64,000 nt of DNA. Source: JAHIKV01 sp963733145 (lineage in GTDB: Bacteria; Planctomycetota; Planctomycetia; Pirellulales; Thermoguttaceae). A program made the position numbers and the translations under genes. Under the pieces are notes generated by a model that was given only the letters and a program-made list of their open reading frames with translations, was not told the DNA's origin and ran no database searches. Position 1 is the first letter of the stretch. Every line of letters starts with the position of its first letter. Shown here piece by piece: positions 18,023 through 27,449 of the stretch. The DNA is taken from contig CAVTCJ010000021.1 in the NCBI GenBank assembly GCA_963733145.1, positions 1 to 64,000 on the forward strand. The letters are read 5' to 3'.

Positions 18023-20596
18023 TCACCGCCCGGAAAGCAGCCGCATCGTAACGTAACCCTTGGTGCCGGGCTGATCCGGCGGGGAATTGTAGGCGTCGCT
18101 GGATACGTCCGCGATGATAAAGTAACGCCGCAAGGGATCGCAACTCCTCAAGCGGAGATCATAAACGGCCTTTTCCGGCGGGATTTCCCGATGCCCCGTC
18201 ATTCCTTCGTGGACGTCGCAGGCGAGTTGAGTTCGACGTGACGTATCGTCCCGCGGAGTCGACACCAGGCTGACTCGCTTGATTCTGGCGGCGTGCCATC
18301 CGCCTTCGTAGTGAAAAGTCACTGCATAATGGCCCGGCGCCGACAGCAGATTGCCGACCTCCCAGGTCTTTCGCGTCCAGGGTCCGGTCTGGAAGTCGCC
18401 GGCGGTCCACTCGCCGATTCGATGTACGCGGAAGCGGTGGCGGGGGTCGGGAACGTCCAGGGCGACCAGGGCGTCGCTCGCCTCGCTCACCACGCGATCG
18501 AGACAATCCACCGTGTCGGCGAAGCGAACTGCGTAGCCGCGCGGCGGCATGAGCCGCGGGGCGACGGCGTTGGCCCAGGAAAGCAGTCCCGCGCGAACGT
18601 CCTGACCGGCCAAGTCGAGCTGCGCGAGCGCCTCGGCCGCCTGCGCCCGCTCTTCGGCGGATGCCTTTTCGCCGACTGCGGTGACTTCCGCAATGAGATA
18701 AACCTCCTTGAGCATCTTGACCAATCCGCGGATGACACGGGTTTCCTCGATCATCTCGGGCGAACCGAGGGATCGGGCCAGGGTCATGGCCCGATCGCAC
18801 GCCACGAGGTCGTCGTCGAAGTGCTTGAGCGTGGGAAAATAGGTGAACACGCTCGATCCCAGTCGCGGCCGTTTCCCCTCTCGCAACCAGTAGGCAACGC
18901 CCCTGGTTGCCCAGAAATAGGGAACCCGCCAACCGTACACGTCCCAGCCGACGGGCCCCAAAATCATGGCCCAGTCGGCGGCCTTCTCGGGATCGGCCGA
19001 TCCCTGGTGGGTTGCCCAGGCGGCGGCAAACTCCCGTTCGCTCCGGCCATGGACGTTCCAGGACCACTCCGCCGCCGCGGCTACATTGAATTCGTAGAAG
19101 CGGTTGGAAGGCGTGGCGTAACCATCGAGGCATTGCACGCCCTTGGATACATACTCCGTCATCCGCGCTTTGATGAACTGCGGCGCCGACCACGGGCAGA
19201 CGACCCGATAGGAAGCGGTCAACTGCGGGTTGATGCCCAGCCAGCCGCCTGCGGCCGCGTATTTCTCCAAGAGCGGATAGATCATCGGATTGCGTGACGA
19301 ATCGTAAGTCTCGTTTCCGTGATAGTAGATAATACCCACGTCGCGGGGCACCGCGGCCAGAACCTGATCGTTGTAGGGATAGCTTCCTTGCGTCAGGAGG
19401 ATGCGCAGACCGAAGTCGGGCCTCCGCCGCTTGGCCTCCCGCCAGGCTTCCACCGCAACCCGCGTCTGGAGAACGAACGGATTGACGGCCGCGCATTTCG
19501 GGCAGCGGCAAGGCTCCTCCAGTTCGCCAAGGGCTACCACCGCGTTTTTCACTTCAGGATACTTCCCCAGACAGATCAGCCAATCGGCCAGTATCTTCCC
19601 GGCTATCGGCTGCGAAAAGCAGACGGGATGAACGTCGGCGCCCAGTTCGCGCCAGGCCTCTTCGTCCTGCGGCGCGCCGACGGCCTTCAGTTGCGGGTAG
19701 CGGAGAAAGACGGACGCCGGCAACTGGTCGAGGTGTGCAATCGAAGGAGTCAATTTGACGGCGTGCATCCGGGCCTCGGCGAGCAGCTTTTGAGGGATCG
19801 TGGCGATGCCCCGGCCGTCCGGCCCGATGAAACGCTTGGCGTGGGTCTGCACATAATTCAATTTCCAGCGGGCCATCCAGGCCATGTCGTCGTTGGCGTC
19901 GCCGCCCCACAGCCCCCGCTCGGCCATGTCGGGCCAGTCGGTCGCGTCGAGCAGCGGAATGACGATTTGACCGCCGGGCGACGCCGGGGAAAAATCGAGC
20001 AATTGTCCCAGGGTCTTGGCGGCATAATAGACCCCCTCAGGCCGCGTTCCGACGAGACAAAGCGTCCGCTCTTCCAACGCCACGATGCGATAGGCCTGAC
20101 CGGCGTTGGGCAAAGAGAAAAGCCGCTCCGCGCCGGGCACGGCGCGTCCGGCCAGCTTTCCGTCCTTGCCGCAACAACCCAGGACGATCCGGAATGCGCC
20201 GGCGGAGTCGTCGGCATTCTTATTCGCCGTCGAATAACGACTCCCCTCTCCCTCTGGGAGAGGGGCCGGGGGTGAGGGCCGATCGCCTCTGAAAACGGCG
20301 AAGTTGTTTTGGGACGGCTGCTTAACTCCGGATTTCCGCGCTATCAGGTCGGTTAGCTCCGCCGCCGCTCGATGTTCGAGGAAGCCGGCGCCGGGAGCAA
20401 CGTCGACTTGCACCTGCCGGGCGTCCAGAATGGCCTTTCGGTCAATGACGATCTCGTGCGGAAGGGGAATCACTGTCCGTAGCCACTTGGCGGCTTCCTC
20501 CTTGCCGACCGGATACAATCGGACGCCGGATTCAGCCCGCAATGTCGCCGGCATCATCAGCAGGATTAACAAGGCGAGCGGGCGCGCTACATTCAT
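18023..20596 (-). CDS. Exported GH20-domain-type glycosidase-like protein (cassette C)
   Basis: The start is placed at the ATG at 20596, which begins a signal peptide (RPLALLILLMMPATLRAESG). The long open frame further upstream overlaps the DUF1559 gene and is not used. The N-terminal 250 residues resemble the zincin-like GH20/GH67 N-domain (HRAAAELTDLI, FRIVLGCCG, GVYYAAKTLGQLL). A TIM barrel follows, starting at DWPDMAERGLWGGDANDDMA, with KLNYVQTHAKRF and later IIYYHGNETYDSS. A beta-sandwich lies at the C-terminus. The length is 857 residues. It probably removes amino sugars or uronic acids from polysaccharides outside the cell. One palindromic repeat (20238-20280) is translated in frame near residue 110 as PSPPAPLPEGEG. 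Confidence 0.78.
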   Translation of the reverse strand: MNVARPLALLILLMMPATLRAESGVRLYPVGKEEAAKWLRTVIPLPHEIVIDRKAILDARQVQVDVAPGAGFLEHRAAAELTDLIARKSGVKQPSQNNFAVFRGDRPSPPAPLPEGEGSRYSTANKNADDSAGAFRIVLGCCGKDGKLAGRAVPGAERLFSLPNAGQAYRIVALEERTLCLVGTRPEGVYYAAKTLGQLLDFSPASPGGQIVIPLLDATDWPDMAERGLWGGDANDDMAWMARWKLNYVQTHAKRFIGPDGRGIATIPQKLLAEARMHAVKLTPSIAHLDQLPASVFLRYPQLKAVGAPQDEEAWRELGADVHPVCFSQPIAGKILADWLICLGKYPEVKNAVVALGELEEPCRCPKCAAVNPFVLQTRVAVEAWREAKRRRPDFGLRILLTQGSYPYNDQVLAAVPRDVGIIYYHGNETYDSSRNPMIYPLLEKYAAAGGWLGINPQLTASYRVVCPWSAPQFIKARMTEYVSKGVQCLDGYATPSNRFYEFNVAAAAEWSWNVHGRSEREFAAAWATHQGSADPEKAADWAMILGPVGWDVYGWRVPYFWATRGVAYWLREGKRPRLGSSVFTYFPTLKHFDDDLVACDRAMTLARSLGSPEMIEETRVIRGLVKMLKEVYLIAEVTAVGEKASAEERAQAAEALAQLDLAGQDVRAGLLSWANAVAPRLMPPRGYAVRFADTVDCLDRVVSEASDALVALDVPDPRHRFRVHRIGEWTAGDFQTGPWTRKTWEVGNLLSAPGHYAVTFHYEGGWHAARIKRVSLVSTPRDDTSRRTQLACDVHEGMTGHREIPPEKAVYDLRLRSCDPLRRYFIIADVSSDAYNSPPDQPGTKGYVTMRLLSGR
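20238..20280. repeat. CTCCCCTCTCCC/GGGAGAGGGG palindrome inside the GH20-like gene
   Basis: This copy has the same DNA orientation as 7924-7963, but the host gene is on the opposite strand, so it is translated as PSPPAPLPEGEG. It keeps the host frame open. Confidence 0.85.
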
Positions 20597-20714
20597 CGGC
20601 GTACAATCTCCATCGAAGTCCAAACAATAGGGGGCAACCAATCGTCGCAGAATAGTATACCCGATCCCTCCCTCAAATACGAACGGATCAGGCAATGCCT
20701 CTTGCGGCTTCGGC

Positions 20715-21806
20715 TCAATACTTCTTGGCGTCAATCACCATGCCGTCGTTGCGCTTGCCCAGGCAGTACTGGACTTGTGGATCGACCGTGTAGTTGATCG
20801 ACCGGACGGAGCCGTCGCAGAAGGCCATGTTCAGTCCGGTGGCGTGGGCGCTGCCGAAGCGGTAGTAATTGTCGTAGCCCGACTGGTCGGGCAACGGCGG
20901 GGCGCCGACCCAGTTGCCGCTCGAGTCCGGCTCGCAGACCCAGCGTTGCCAGTCCCAGTCGAAACCGCAGTAGATCGGGTTGTTGTCGATGCCGTTCCGG
21001 CCGTCTAAATAATTATCGGTGTTGAAATACTTTTCGCCCAGCATGTAGGTGTTGCTCGTGCCGTCGGTGATGTCGGACATTTTCACCGTGCTCAGGACGT
21101 AGGTGATGCCGTCGCACACCTTCAACGCCGCGTCGAAAGAAGCAGGCCAATGAAAGCCGGGGGCGTCGACCTGCGCCATGAACGACTGGGTCGGCACCGA
21201 GGAAGGCCACAGCGCCATGATGGTCCCGCTGTTCGCCGCATAATCGGTCCGCGCGCTGGCGGAGTGCTGACCGACGTTGTAAGGATAGTTCGGGTAAACC
21301 GTCAGCGAGGTATCCGGGCAGACGAGCGGGTTCCGCCGGCTGGGGCAATAATACATCGCCAACGGCGTCTGGATCATTGCGCTCAGCTTGTCCTTTCGCG
21401 CCTGCGGCGTTGTGCCACCGGCCGTCGGAGGCGTGCCGGACGCGAGGTCGAACAGGGCTTGCTGTTCGATGTACGGCAGCACGGTATACGTCCATCCGCC
21501 CGGCTGCCGCCGGCCGAAGCCCCGTTCCGGCTCGCCGGCCAGCGACCAATACCAGCCGCCGGTGGGAAAGAAACCGTTGATGTGTTCGTGGTCCAGGAAG
21601 CCGAGGGACAGTTGCTTGAGGTTGTTGGTGCATTGGATGCGCCGTGCCGCTTCCCGCGCCGCCTGGACCGCCGGCAACAACAAGGCGATCAAGATGCCGA
21701 TGATCGTGATCACCACCAGAAGTTCGACTAAGGTGAAACCAGCTTTGGGATTTGGAATTTGGGATTTGCCGATATGACGACGAAGCGCAACGCAACGTGA
21801 ATTCAT
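20715..21806 (-). CDS. DUF1559 prepilin-like protein (cassette C)
   Basis: This intact 363-residue protein has a prepilin leader, GFTLVELLVVITIIGILIAL and QAAREAARRIQC. It has the C-terminal H-X9-DG motif HATGLNMAFCDGSV and ends DGMVIDAKKY. It lies between the PEP-CTERM gene and the GH20-like gene, which begins 118 bases downstream. Its leader codons include the ATTTGGGATTTG-type sequence seen at the start of the other DUF1559 genes. The ribosome-binding site is weak. Its role is inferred only from the family. Confidence 0.92.
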   Translation of the reverse strand: MNSRCVALRRHIGKSQIPNPKAGFTLVELLVVITIIGILIALLLPAVQAAREAARRIQCTNNLKQLSLGFLDHEHINGFFPTGGWYWSLAGEPERGFGRRQPGGWTYTVLPYIEQQALFDLASGTPPTAGGTTPQARKDKLSAMIQTPLAMYYCPSRRNPLVCPDTSLTVYPNYPYNVGQHSASARTDYAANSGTIMALWPSSVPTQSFMAQVDAPGFHWPASFDAALKVCDGITYVLSTVKMSDITDGTSNTYMLGEKYFNTDNYLDGRNGIDNNPIYCGFDWDWQRWVCEPDSSGNWVGAPPLPDQSGYDNYYRFGSAHATGLNMAFCDGSVRSINYTVDPQVQYCLGKRNDGMVIDAKKY

Positions 21807-21846
21807 AATACACCAGACGTTTCAGTATGTACAAAGAAAATTGATC

Positions 21847-21914
21847 CAGGAACGCGGCGAACTCTCGGACATCCTCTCGATGACAGCCGAGCCGTCCGCC
21901 AACGTTCCCGAATC
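21847..21914. other. Long hairpin upstream of the DUF1559 gene (cassette C)
   Basis: The arms GGAACGCGGCGAAC and GT-CGCCAACGTTCC enclose a second stem (CTCGG/CCGAG). It lies between the PEP-CTERM 3' palindrome and the DUF1559 start, as in cassettes B and D. The function is unknown. Confidence 0.45.
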
Positions 21915-21949
21915 CAACCCCAAACCTAGACCGACAAATCTCAATCCTG

Positions 21950-21980
21950 TTGGGGCGGCAGTTGAAGTGCCGCCCCAACG
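21950..21980. repeat. PEP-CTERM 3' palindrome (cassette C)
   Basis: GTTGGGGCGGCAGTTGAAGT...GCCCCAAC lies about 25 bases beyond the stop of the PEP-CTERM gene at 22005, followed by a half-copy (GCCGCCCCAACC). Confidence 0.72.
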
Positions 21981-22004
21981 AATTAGCCGCCCCAACCAAG
22001 TGCG

Positions 22005-22832
22005 CTACTTGCGCTTCCGCCAGGCGTAGGCCAGCAAACCGACCAGTCCCGCCGCCAGCAGGGCCAAGGTCGACGGCTCGGGAATGACCTTCGGATCGAC
22101 GACCGAGTAGTTGTCCAGGTACTGGACGTAGGCGCCGGAAATCTGCGTGCCCTTGTCGATGCGGACGGAATAGCCGTTGGCGGTGTACGTTCCGGGGTTG
22201 GTCGTCGGCACGTTCAGGTTTCTGGTGCCCATAGTCGCGTCCTGGGTGAAGGTCAACTGGCCTGCCGTGATGTCCCGATACCACATCGTGGTCGCAGTGG
22301 CGGCGGTGGAAAAGTCCATGACGGCCTTCAATTCGTACCAGTGGCCGTTGGTGAGAGCGGTCCCGAAATACTCGGTATGAGACGCCGACCCCTCGCGGAC
22401 ATACGTCGTCATCGCGCCGCCATGAACCACCAAGCCCATGTTCGGCAGCGGGGGCTGCGGGGCGGAGTCTGCCCAGGCAAGTCCGGCATAAATGCCGCCG
22501 CTATTGTTCCCGGAATAGGCCCAGAAGTGGAACTCGATGGCCGTGTCGATGCTGGTGAACGTGAACGTGGGTGAGTGACGCACGCTATCGTCAGTAGTGG
22601 TTCCCGAATATCTGAGGACATTAGTGAGGTTGTCGCCGGATGTTGGGGCGAACACCTCGGGAGAACTGTAGACTGCATTATCCTTGTCCCAGCCGTCTTG
22701 TCCGTTCAGCGCGCCAGCGTTGAGCGAATTAAAATCGTAAGAGCTGATAACACCGGCCTGCGCATGCCCGGCGGCAATCGCGACAATGACCACAACAACC
22801 AGAAACAGCACTTTGTAAGTAATGGACTTCAT
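22005..22832 (-). CDS. PEP-CTERM secreted protein (cassette C)
   Basis: The ATG at 22832 has AAGGAA nine bases upstream. The 275-residue product has a signal peptide (VLFLVVVVIVAIAAGHAQAG) and a beta-sandwich starting SSYDFNSLNAGALNGQDGW, a common form in planctomycete PEP-CTERM proteins of the concanavalin-like group. The sorting tail is IPEPST, a hydrophobic helix and YAWRKRK. It follows the fecR-like gene by 274 bases that contain a duplicated fragment of that gene's 3' end. It is the secreted member of cassette C; its ligand is unknown. Confidence 0.87.
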   Translation of the reverse strand: MKSITYKVLFLVVVVIVAIAAGHAQAGVISSYDFNSLNAGALNGQDGWDKDNAVYSSPEVFAPTSGDNLTNVLRYSGTTTDDSVRHSPTFTFTSIDTAIEFHFWAYSGNNSGGIYAGLAWADSAPQPPLPNMGLVVHGGAMTTYVREGSASHTEYFGTALTNGHWYELKAVMDFSTAATATTMWYRDITAGQLTFTQDATMGTRNLNVPTTNPGTYTANGYSVRIDKGTQISGAYVQYLDNYSVVDPKVIPEPSTLALLAAGLVGLLAYAWRKRK

Positions 22833-22920
22833 TGCAATCGTTCCTTGTAAAAACACGGTTTTGGAAAGTAAACTCTGTTTTCAAACGGACCACCCGCCCG
22901 AAAGCCTTGACCTCGAAAGG

Positions 22921-23112
22921 CAAATTTTCTCATCCGTCCCTGGACTCATCCTATGCTTGTAAATTGCGGCCCTCCTTTCAGTTTTTTTCCGTTATCGGTG
23001 GGACGGCGCTTCGCTTGTCCCACCCTACGCACGTTTTCCGCAGCGGAAGCAACTTTTCTCATCTCTTCCCGGACTCATCTTATGGCTGATAATTTCGGTC
23101 CTCCTTTCAGTT
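22921..23112. repeat. Imperfect duplication of the 3' end of fecR-like gene C, with a palindrome between the copies
   Basis: About 63 bases around the fecR-like stop codon (23050-23112; CTCATC, GGACTCATC, CCTCCTTTCAG) recur imperfectly at 22921-22981. Between them is a GGTGGGACGG...CTTGTCCCACC palindrome (22997-23024). On the minus strand both copies contain a strong AAAGGAGG sequence. Confidence 0.65.
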
Positions 23113-24970
23113 CTTCGGTCCGACTGTAATCATTTCCAGGACGGGGTCGCCGAAGACGGCCCAGTCGGCGGCGTTCGTGTTGCCCCCATCGGTGACCGCG
23201 AGCGTGAGAAACCGCTCGCCGGCGCCGATCTCGACGTCAACCTTGACCGCGCCGTCTTGAGGGCGAAGGCGCATCCGCTTGAACTTCAGGCGGCCATCGA
23301 CGAGGACCCAAAAGTCGGCCATGCCCTCGGCGTGGGGATCGACGTTGTGGGCATCGCCCAAGTCCACTGTTGCCCGAAACCTGGACGGCCGCAGGCGGGC
23401 GTGCATTCTACGCACCGCCTCGAGGTCGAACGTGATCGCCTGATTGGCGTGCATGCAGAGCAAGCCGCGGCCTTCGGGCATGAGGCGTTTGTCGCGGCCG
23501 AGAACGTAGACCCAATTTTGATGGCCCGGAACGCTGTTTTCCGGGGCTACGTCCGCCGCCCGGGACCACAGAGAGCCGTAGGTCTCGTCCGAGGTTTTCG
23601 GGAAGCCGGCGAAGGTCTGCCCGGCTGAATCGACTTGCACCGGCCCGGCCCCGCCGTCGGGTATGAACACGCCGTCGATCAACTTGCTCCAGGAAACGGG
23701 CGCGTATCGGTGGTCGCCGCTGCGGTGTTCCGTAACAAAAGTTGGTTCGTACACGCCGGTGGTCGGATCGATGCCTTGTTCGCGGCGTCCGCCCATGCCG
23801 TTGCCGCCGGCGACGACGTCCAGCAAGTCGACGTACTTAGCCGGCTCGGGGATGCGACGGGCGAACTTCGGCAACGCGCCGACGTTGTCTTTTAACAGCA
23901 AGCGTGTGTCGGCGCGGCCTGCGCCTTTTTCGATTCGCGCCGATTCGCCGGCCCGCAGCAGCGCTTCTTTTTGCCGTCCCTCGCCGACAATTCGCACTCT
24001 CACCCTTCCCACGAAGACGTGCGAAGTGGTGTCGCCCTTCTCGCTTACCGCGACGCCGAACTCCGTGCCCAGGTCGGTGACGATCGCCGTGGGTGTTTTT
24101 ACGAAGAAGTCTGCCGCTTGCGGCTTAGCACTGGCCGCTGAAGCGGCCAGCCCTCCCTCTTCTCTATTCCCCCCTCCCTCTTCTCTCTTCTCCACTTTCG
24201 CTGTGAGTTTTCCCAGCGTCAGATAGCCGCCCGCGCGGGACTCGACCCGGTAAGTGCAGGGGCCTTCAAGGATCACTCGTGCCCCGGCATTGTAGGTGAT
24301 CTCCAACAAGCCCGCGGCCAGAGCGAGCTTTCGCCCCAGCGGGACCGAGGCCCCGAGGTAGGTTTGGGTGCTCGGATCGGACCACCGACAGGCGGCCATC
24401 CCCGTGATCCGGCCGACGACGACCCACTCCGGGCTATCGTTCGAGCGGCTTGAGGGCGAGTCCTGGCGGACAAGGTGCTCCTGGAAATGACTGATTTTGT
24501 AGGCCCAGGCGCCCAGCAGCATCACGCCCAGGATCAGCGTGGCGACCATGTACGAAAACACCGGGCCGCCAACAAACTGATGGGAGAGGGGAGAGGGAAG
24601 AGGGGGGAAGGAATGAACGGGAAGCGGGGATTCGGGACTAGGGAATCGGGGTTCGGGTTGGAGCGGCAGTTCAATTGCCGCTCCAACTGTATGCTTGTAA
24701 GTCTCGTGCTCCGATCCCCGAGTCCCGACCCCCGAGCCCCGAATCCCCGTTTTCTTCATTTCCCAATTCCGCCTGTCCGCTCCCCGCCGCCGCCCGCTCG
24801 AACTCCAGGAAAGCGCACAACCGCATGTATTGCCGAAAGTACGTCTGGGCCTCGGCGTTTTCCGCCAGCAGGCTTTGCAGCCGGGCAAATTGCTCCCCGT
24901 CCATCTCGCCGTCGGTCAGCGCGATCAGCAGCGCGCTCAATTCGTCGGGTTGTGGCGACGACGTATTCAC
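23107..24970 (-). CDS. FecR-domain anti-sigma/sensor with NPCBM-like C-terminus (cassette C), one frameshift
   Basis: A GTG at 24970 starts four bases after the sigma stop, with AAGGTGAG as ribosome-binding site. The N-terminus (ELSALLIALTDGEMDGEQFA) breaks in the repeat-rich linker at about 24700-24765. The next frame gives the membrane helix (YMVATLILGVMLLGAWAYKI), the FecR domain (VILEGPCTYRVESRAGGYL, TAIVTDLGTEFGVAV) and a long C-terminal region. Its end (RFRATVDLGDAH, FWVLVDGRLKF, FLTLAVTDGG) resembles the NPCBM sugar-binding module. The likely role is glycan-dependent release of the cassette C sigma factor. A GTTGGAGCGGCAGTT palindrome (about 24656-24690) and other repeats are translated in its linkers. 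Confidence 0.83.
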
Positions 24971-24974
24971 CGGC

Positions 24975-25502
24975 TCACCTTGATTCTCGTTCGGATACTC
25001 TTCGTTGCACGCAATCCAGCAGTTTTTGGCGGACGCGGTGCAATTTGACCGCCACCGCGTTGGGCGATTGATTCAGATCGAGGGCCATCAGCTTGACGGA
25101 AACGCCCGCGTCGTAGCGCCGGCAGATCAGTTCCCGATCGTTCTCCGGCAGCAGTTTCATGCAATCGCGCAGGGCCAGGGCCTCTTCTTCGGCGTAGGCC
25201 GTCTCGCGGTCCATGTTCGCGGCCAGCTCTTTTATCAGGGCGTCGTCGAACCGCAGATGGTCCCGCTGGACCTTGCGGCGCTGGGCAAGCACCTGAAAAT
25301 AGGCGACGCGGTAGGCCCAGGCATGGAAGTCGGTGCCGGGCTGGAATCGGTCGGCGTCGCGCCACAGCACCAGATTCGTCTGTTGCAGCACGTCGCTGGC
25401 CTCCTCCGGCCAAGGGAGCAACGTCAGGATGTAGGCGTACAGGGCCTTCTGGATGCCGATTAGTTGGTCGGAAAATTGTGCGTATGACTCGGTGTTCGAC
25501 AT
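24975..25502 (-). CDS. ECF sigma factor, Rhodopirellula/Verrucomicrobium family (cassette C)
   Basis: The start is the ATG at 25502; the much longer open frame upstream is intergenic. The 175-residue product has sigma-2 (EEASDVLQQTNLVLWRDADR, DFHAWAYRVAYFQVLAQRR) and sigma-4 (LPENDRELICRRYDAGVSVK, LDLNQSPNAVAVKLHRVRQK) in the usual order and spacing. It is the cassette C regulator, followed within four bases by its presumed FecR-type anti-sigma factor. A TATAATAA box lies about 75 bases upstream. Confidence 0.92.
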   Translation of the reverse strand: MSNTESYAQFSDQLIGIQKALYAYILTLLPWPEEASDVLQQTNLVLWRDADRFQPGTDFHAWAYRVAYFQVLAQRRKVQRDHLRFDDALIKELAANMDRETAYAEEEALALRDCMKLLPENDRELICRRYDAGVSVKLMALDLNQSPNAVAVKLHRVRQKLLDCVQRRVSERESR

Positions 25503-25576
25503 GGTTCGCCCGCTAAATAACCATACTCGATTCCGGCAGAAACACGGTTTAGCCCCGGCGTCCGTTCTCGGCCCTC

Positions 25577-25585
25577 TATAATAAA
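25577..25585 (-). promoter_or_regulatory. Candidate -10 box upstream of sigma gene C
   Basis: On the minus strand it reads TTTATTATA, sharing TTATTATA with the positions upstream of sigma genes A and D. It lies about 75 bases from the start codon. Confidence 0.4.
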
Positions 25586-25788
25586 TAGCCGCCAAAGGAC
25601 TATTATTACAGAAATATCCGGCGCCGAGCGGCCGGCGGCGAAGTTTCTCCCCTCGCCGACAGCCATATTGCGGGGTTTGATCGGGATGAGAGGGAGAAAG
25701 GAAAGGGCGGAGAAGAGAGACGAGAGATTGAATTACCGCTTGCGGTTTCGCCGGAAATCGACAACGCCACTCAATCGGCCGCGACCGC

Positions 25789-26283
25789 CTATCGTTTCGC
25801 GCCGCCTGCTTTTTCGGGCAGATCGAAATTGATGACGTTCGCGCCGCCGGCCACATCCGCCCTCAAAGGCGAGGTATCCGGCTGGGAATACCGCTGCGGC
25901 ACGATCCACTCGATGGCGTTTAGAGATCTATCAATAGTGCCGACGCCCCGCATCTCTTCTTCCATGCTTTTCGGCGCGGGGGGGCCGGTGACACGAGACG
26001 CCTCGATCGTTACCTTGTGCTTCCCCAAAACGGCGCCATCGCCATCCTTGAAAGTCGTCAACCGATAGCTGCCGTCGGACTGAATCGTGGCCATCGCCGG
26101 CCGCCCCTTTTCCGGATAAAACACGATCGTCCCGCCGGCCACCGGTGCGCCGTTCCAAGTCACCTTTCCCTGCACCTTGGCGGTCTCCGGCAGATGGCTG
26201 CCGCAGCCCGCTAGAAACGCGAATAACAGCAGAAACGGCAGATATTTCAGCGCTCGATGCAGTCGACGAAAGGGATAAAACAT
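25789..26283 (-). CDS. Small lipoprotein (cassette D)
   Basis: This 164-residue protein has a lipoprotein signal peptide (KYLPFLLLFAFLAGC), so it is anchored through the Cys in LAGC. The mature part has the same small beta-sandwich layout as the cassette B lipoprotein: KVQGKVTWNGAPVAGGTIVF, SDGSYRLTTFKDGDGAVLGK and HKVTIEAS. This is a common pattern of planctomycete carboxypeptidase-regulatory-like lipoproteins. It lies 50 bases beyond the DUF1559 gene and is the last gene of cassette D. Its function is unknown; the recurring pairing suggests it works with the pseudopilin. Confidence 0.87.
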   Translation of the reverse strand: MFYPFRRLHRALKYLPFLLLFAFLAGCGSHLPETAKVQGKVTWNGAPVAGGTIVFYPEKGRPAMATIQSDGSYRLTTFKDGDGAVLGKHKVTIEASRVTGPPAPKSMEEEMRGVGTIDRSLNAIEWIVPQRYSQPDTSPLRADVAGGANVINFDLPEKAGGAKR

Positions 26284-26333
26284 TTGAGAGGAGGCCCTCT
26301 ACCTTTCTATGGAAAGACCGCTAAGAAATCCCG

Positions 26334-27302
26334 CTAATACGTAGAAATCATTTCTCCATCGGCGCGGGTCGAAAGACTCTGATATATGTTGAAATCAATG
26401 CTGTCGTACAAGAATGTCACGTGGCCGTCGCAAAAGACGAACTGCGCACCGCCCGGATGATCGCTGCCGAACGGCACGTCGCTTTCAAATTGCGCGTTCG
26501 GTATGGGCATGAACCGACTGTTGAGCGGGTACTTGGTGCTCGACAACAGCCGTCCGTTGTACTGTTTCTTGTACGGCGCGGGGCTAGTGCTGAGAATGCT
26601 TCCACCCTCGAACCAGGCGGAAGGGCCGCCGACTTTGAAGTCTCCGTAGCCGGGTCCCTCGCCGTAGGGCTGCGGATGCACCAGTTCGCCCACGGCCAGT
26701 GTTTTGCTCGTTCCATCGCTGATCTGCGCGATCGGCAGGAAGCTGTTGGTGTAGAAAACGCCGTTGATGTACACGTCACCGCGTTCGTTTCGATCTAGTT
26801 TTTCCAAGTCTCTGCCCCCCATTACGCCGTGATAATCCTTGCGGTAGGGCAAGTTGCTCCACTCGGCAACGCTGGGACACGTGTAGCCCGGTACGAGGGA
26901 TTTATCCCACTGGGGATTGAGTGTTTTGTAGTCCGTCCATCCCTTTTTAGAGTCGATGCACGGGGCGTAGGCTCCGTATTGCCCTTCCTGCTCGAGATAG
27001 GGGAAAATCAACACGAACAAGCCGGTCCCCCGGCAGTCGGTGTTGGTGCAATTGCCCGGCACTTGAACGGCGGACCCGGCCGGAAACTTGTTCAAGGCGG
27101 AGAGATAGTTGTGCAAGGCCAGGCCGATTTGCTTTAAATTGTTCTGGCACTGCAAGCGTCGCGCGGCTTCCCGGGCCGCCTGCACTGCCGGTAACAGCAA
27201 GGCGATCAGAATGCCGATGATCGTAATAACGACCAAAAGCTCCACCAGGGTGAAACCAGATTTCCGCTTTCTGATTTCTGATTTATGATTGTACAAACAC
27301 AT
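26334..27302 (-). CDS. DUF1559 prepilin-like protein (cassette D)
   Basis: This intact 322-residue protein starts at the ATG at 27302 with GGAG seven bases upstream. It has the prepilin motif GFTLVELLVVITIIGILIAL, then QAAREAARRLQC, and the H-X9-DG signature HPGGAQFVFCDGHV near the end. It lies in cassette D between the PEP-CTERM gene and the lipoprotein gene, the same order as in cassette B. Confidence 0.93.
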   Translation of the reverse strand: MCLYNHKSEIRKRKSGFTLVELLVVITIIGILIALLLPAVQAAREAARRLQCQNNLKQIGLALHNYLSALNKFPAGSAVQVPGNCTNTDCRGTGLFVLIFPYLEQEGQYGAYAPCIDSKKGWTDYKTLNPQWDKSLVPGYTCPSVAEWSNLPYRKDYHGVMGGRDLEKLDRNERGDVYINGVFYTNSFLPIAQISDGTSKTLAVGELVHPQPYGEGPGYGDFKVGGPSAWFEGGSILSTSPAPYKKQYNGRLLSSTKYPLNSRFMPIPNAQFESDVPFGSDHPGGAQFVFCDGHVTFLYDSIDFNIYQSLSTRADGEMISTY

Positions 27303-27326
27303 GCTTCAACTCCGTTCATTTATCGA

Positions 27327-27376
27327 AATATCGCTCCAGGCGTCGTCATGCGCAAATCGCACGACGACGCCGGAGC
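27327..27376. other. Strong hairpin upstream of the DUF1559 gene (cassette D)
   Basis: GCTCC-GGCGTCGTC and GACGACGCC-GGAGC pair with one bulged base per side, topped by TGCG/CGCA. It sits between the PEP-CTERM gene and the DUF1559 start. The sequence is unrelated to those in B and C but the position is the same. Confidence 0.5.
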
Positions 27377-27410
27377 ACAAATCAAATCAGAAATCATAAA
27401 TCCAAATAAT

Positions 27411-27443
27411 GTTGGGGCGGCAGTTCAACTGCCGTCCCAACAA
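27411..27443. repeat. PEP-CTERM 3' palindrome (cassette D)
   Basis: GTTGGGGCGGCAGTTCAACT...CCGTCCCAAC ends a few bases beyond the stop of the PEP-CTERM gene at 27450. Confidence 0.75.
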
Positions 27444-27449
27444 AGGCTA

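Noticed and set aside
20597..20734. N-terminal extension of the GH20-like protein to 20734
   Set aside because: It overlaps the DUF1559 gene and has no signal peptide, whereas the ATG at 20596 starts a clear one.
25503..25856. N-terminal extension of sigma factor C to 25856
   Set aside because: The extra residues are not sigma-like and the region holds the candidate promoter. The ATG at 25502 gives a normal-length sigma factor.
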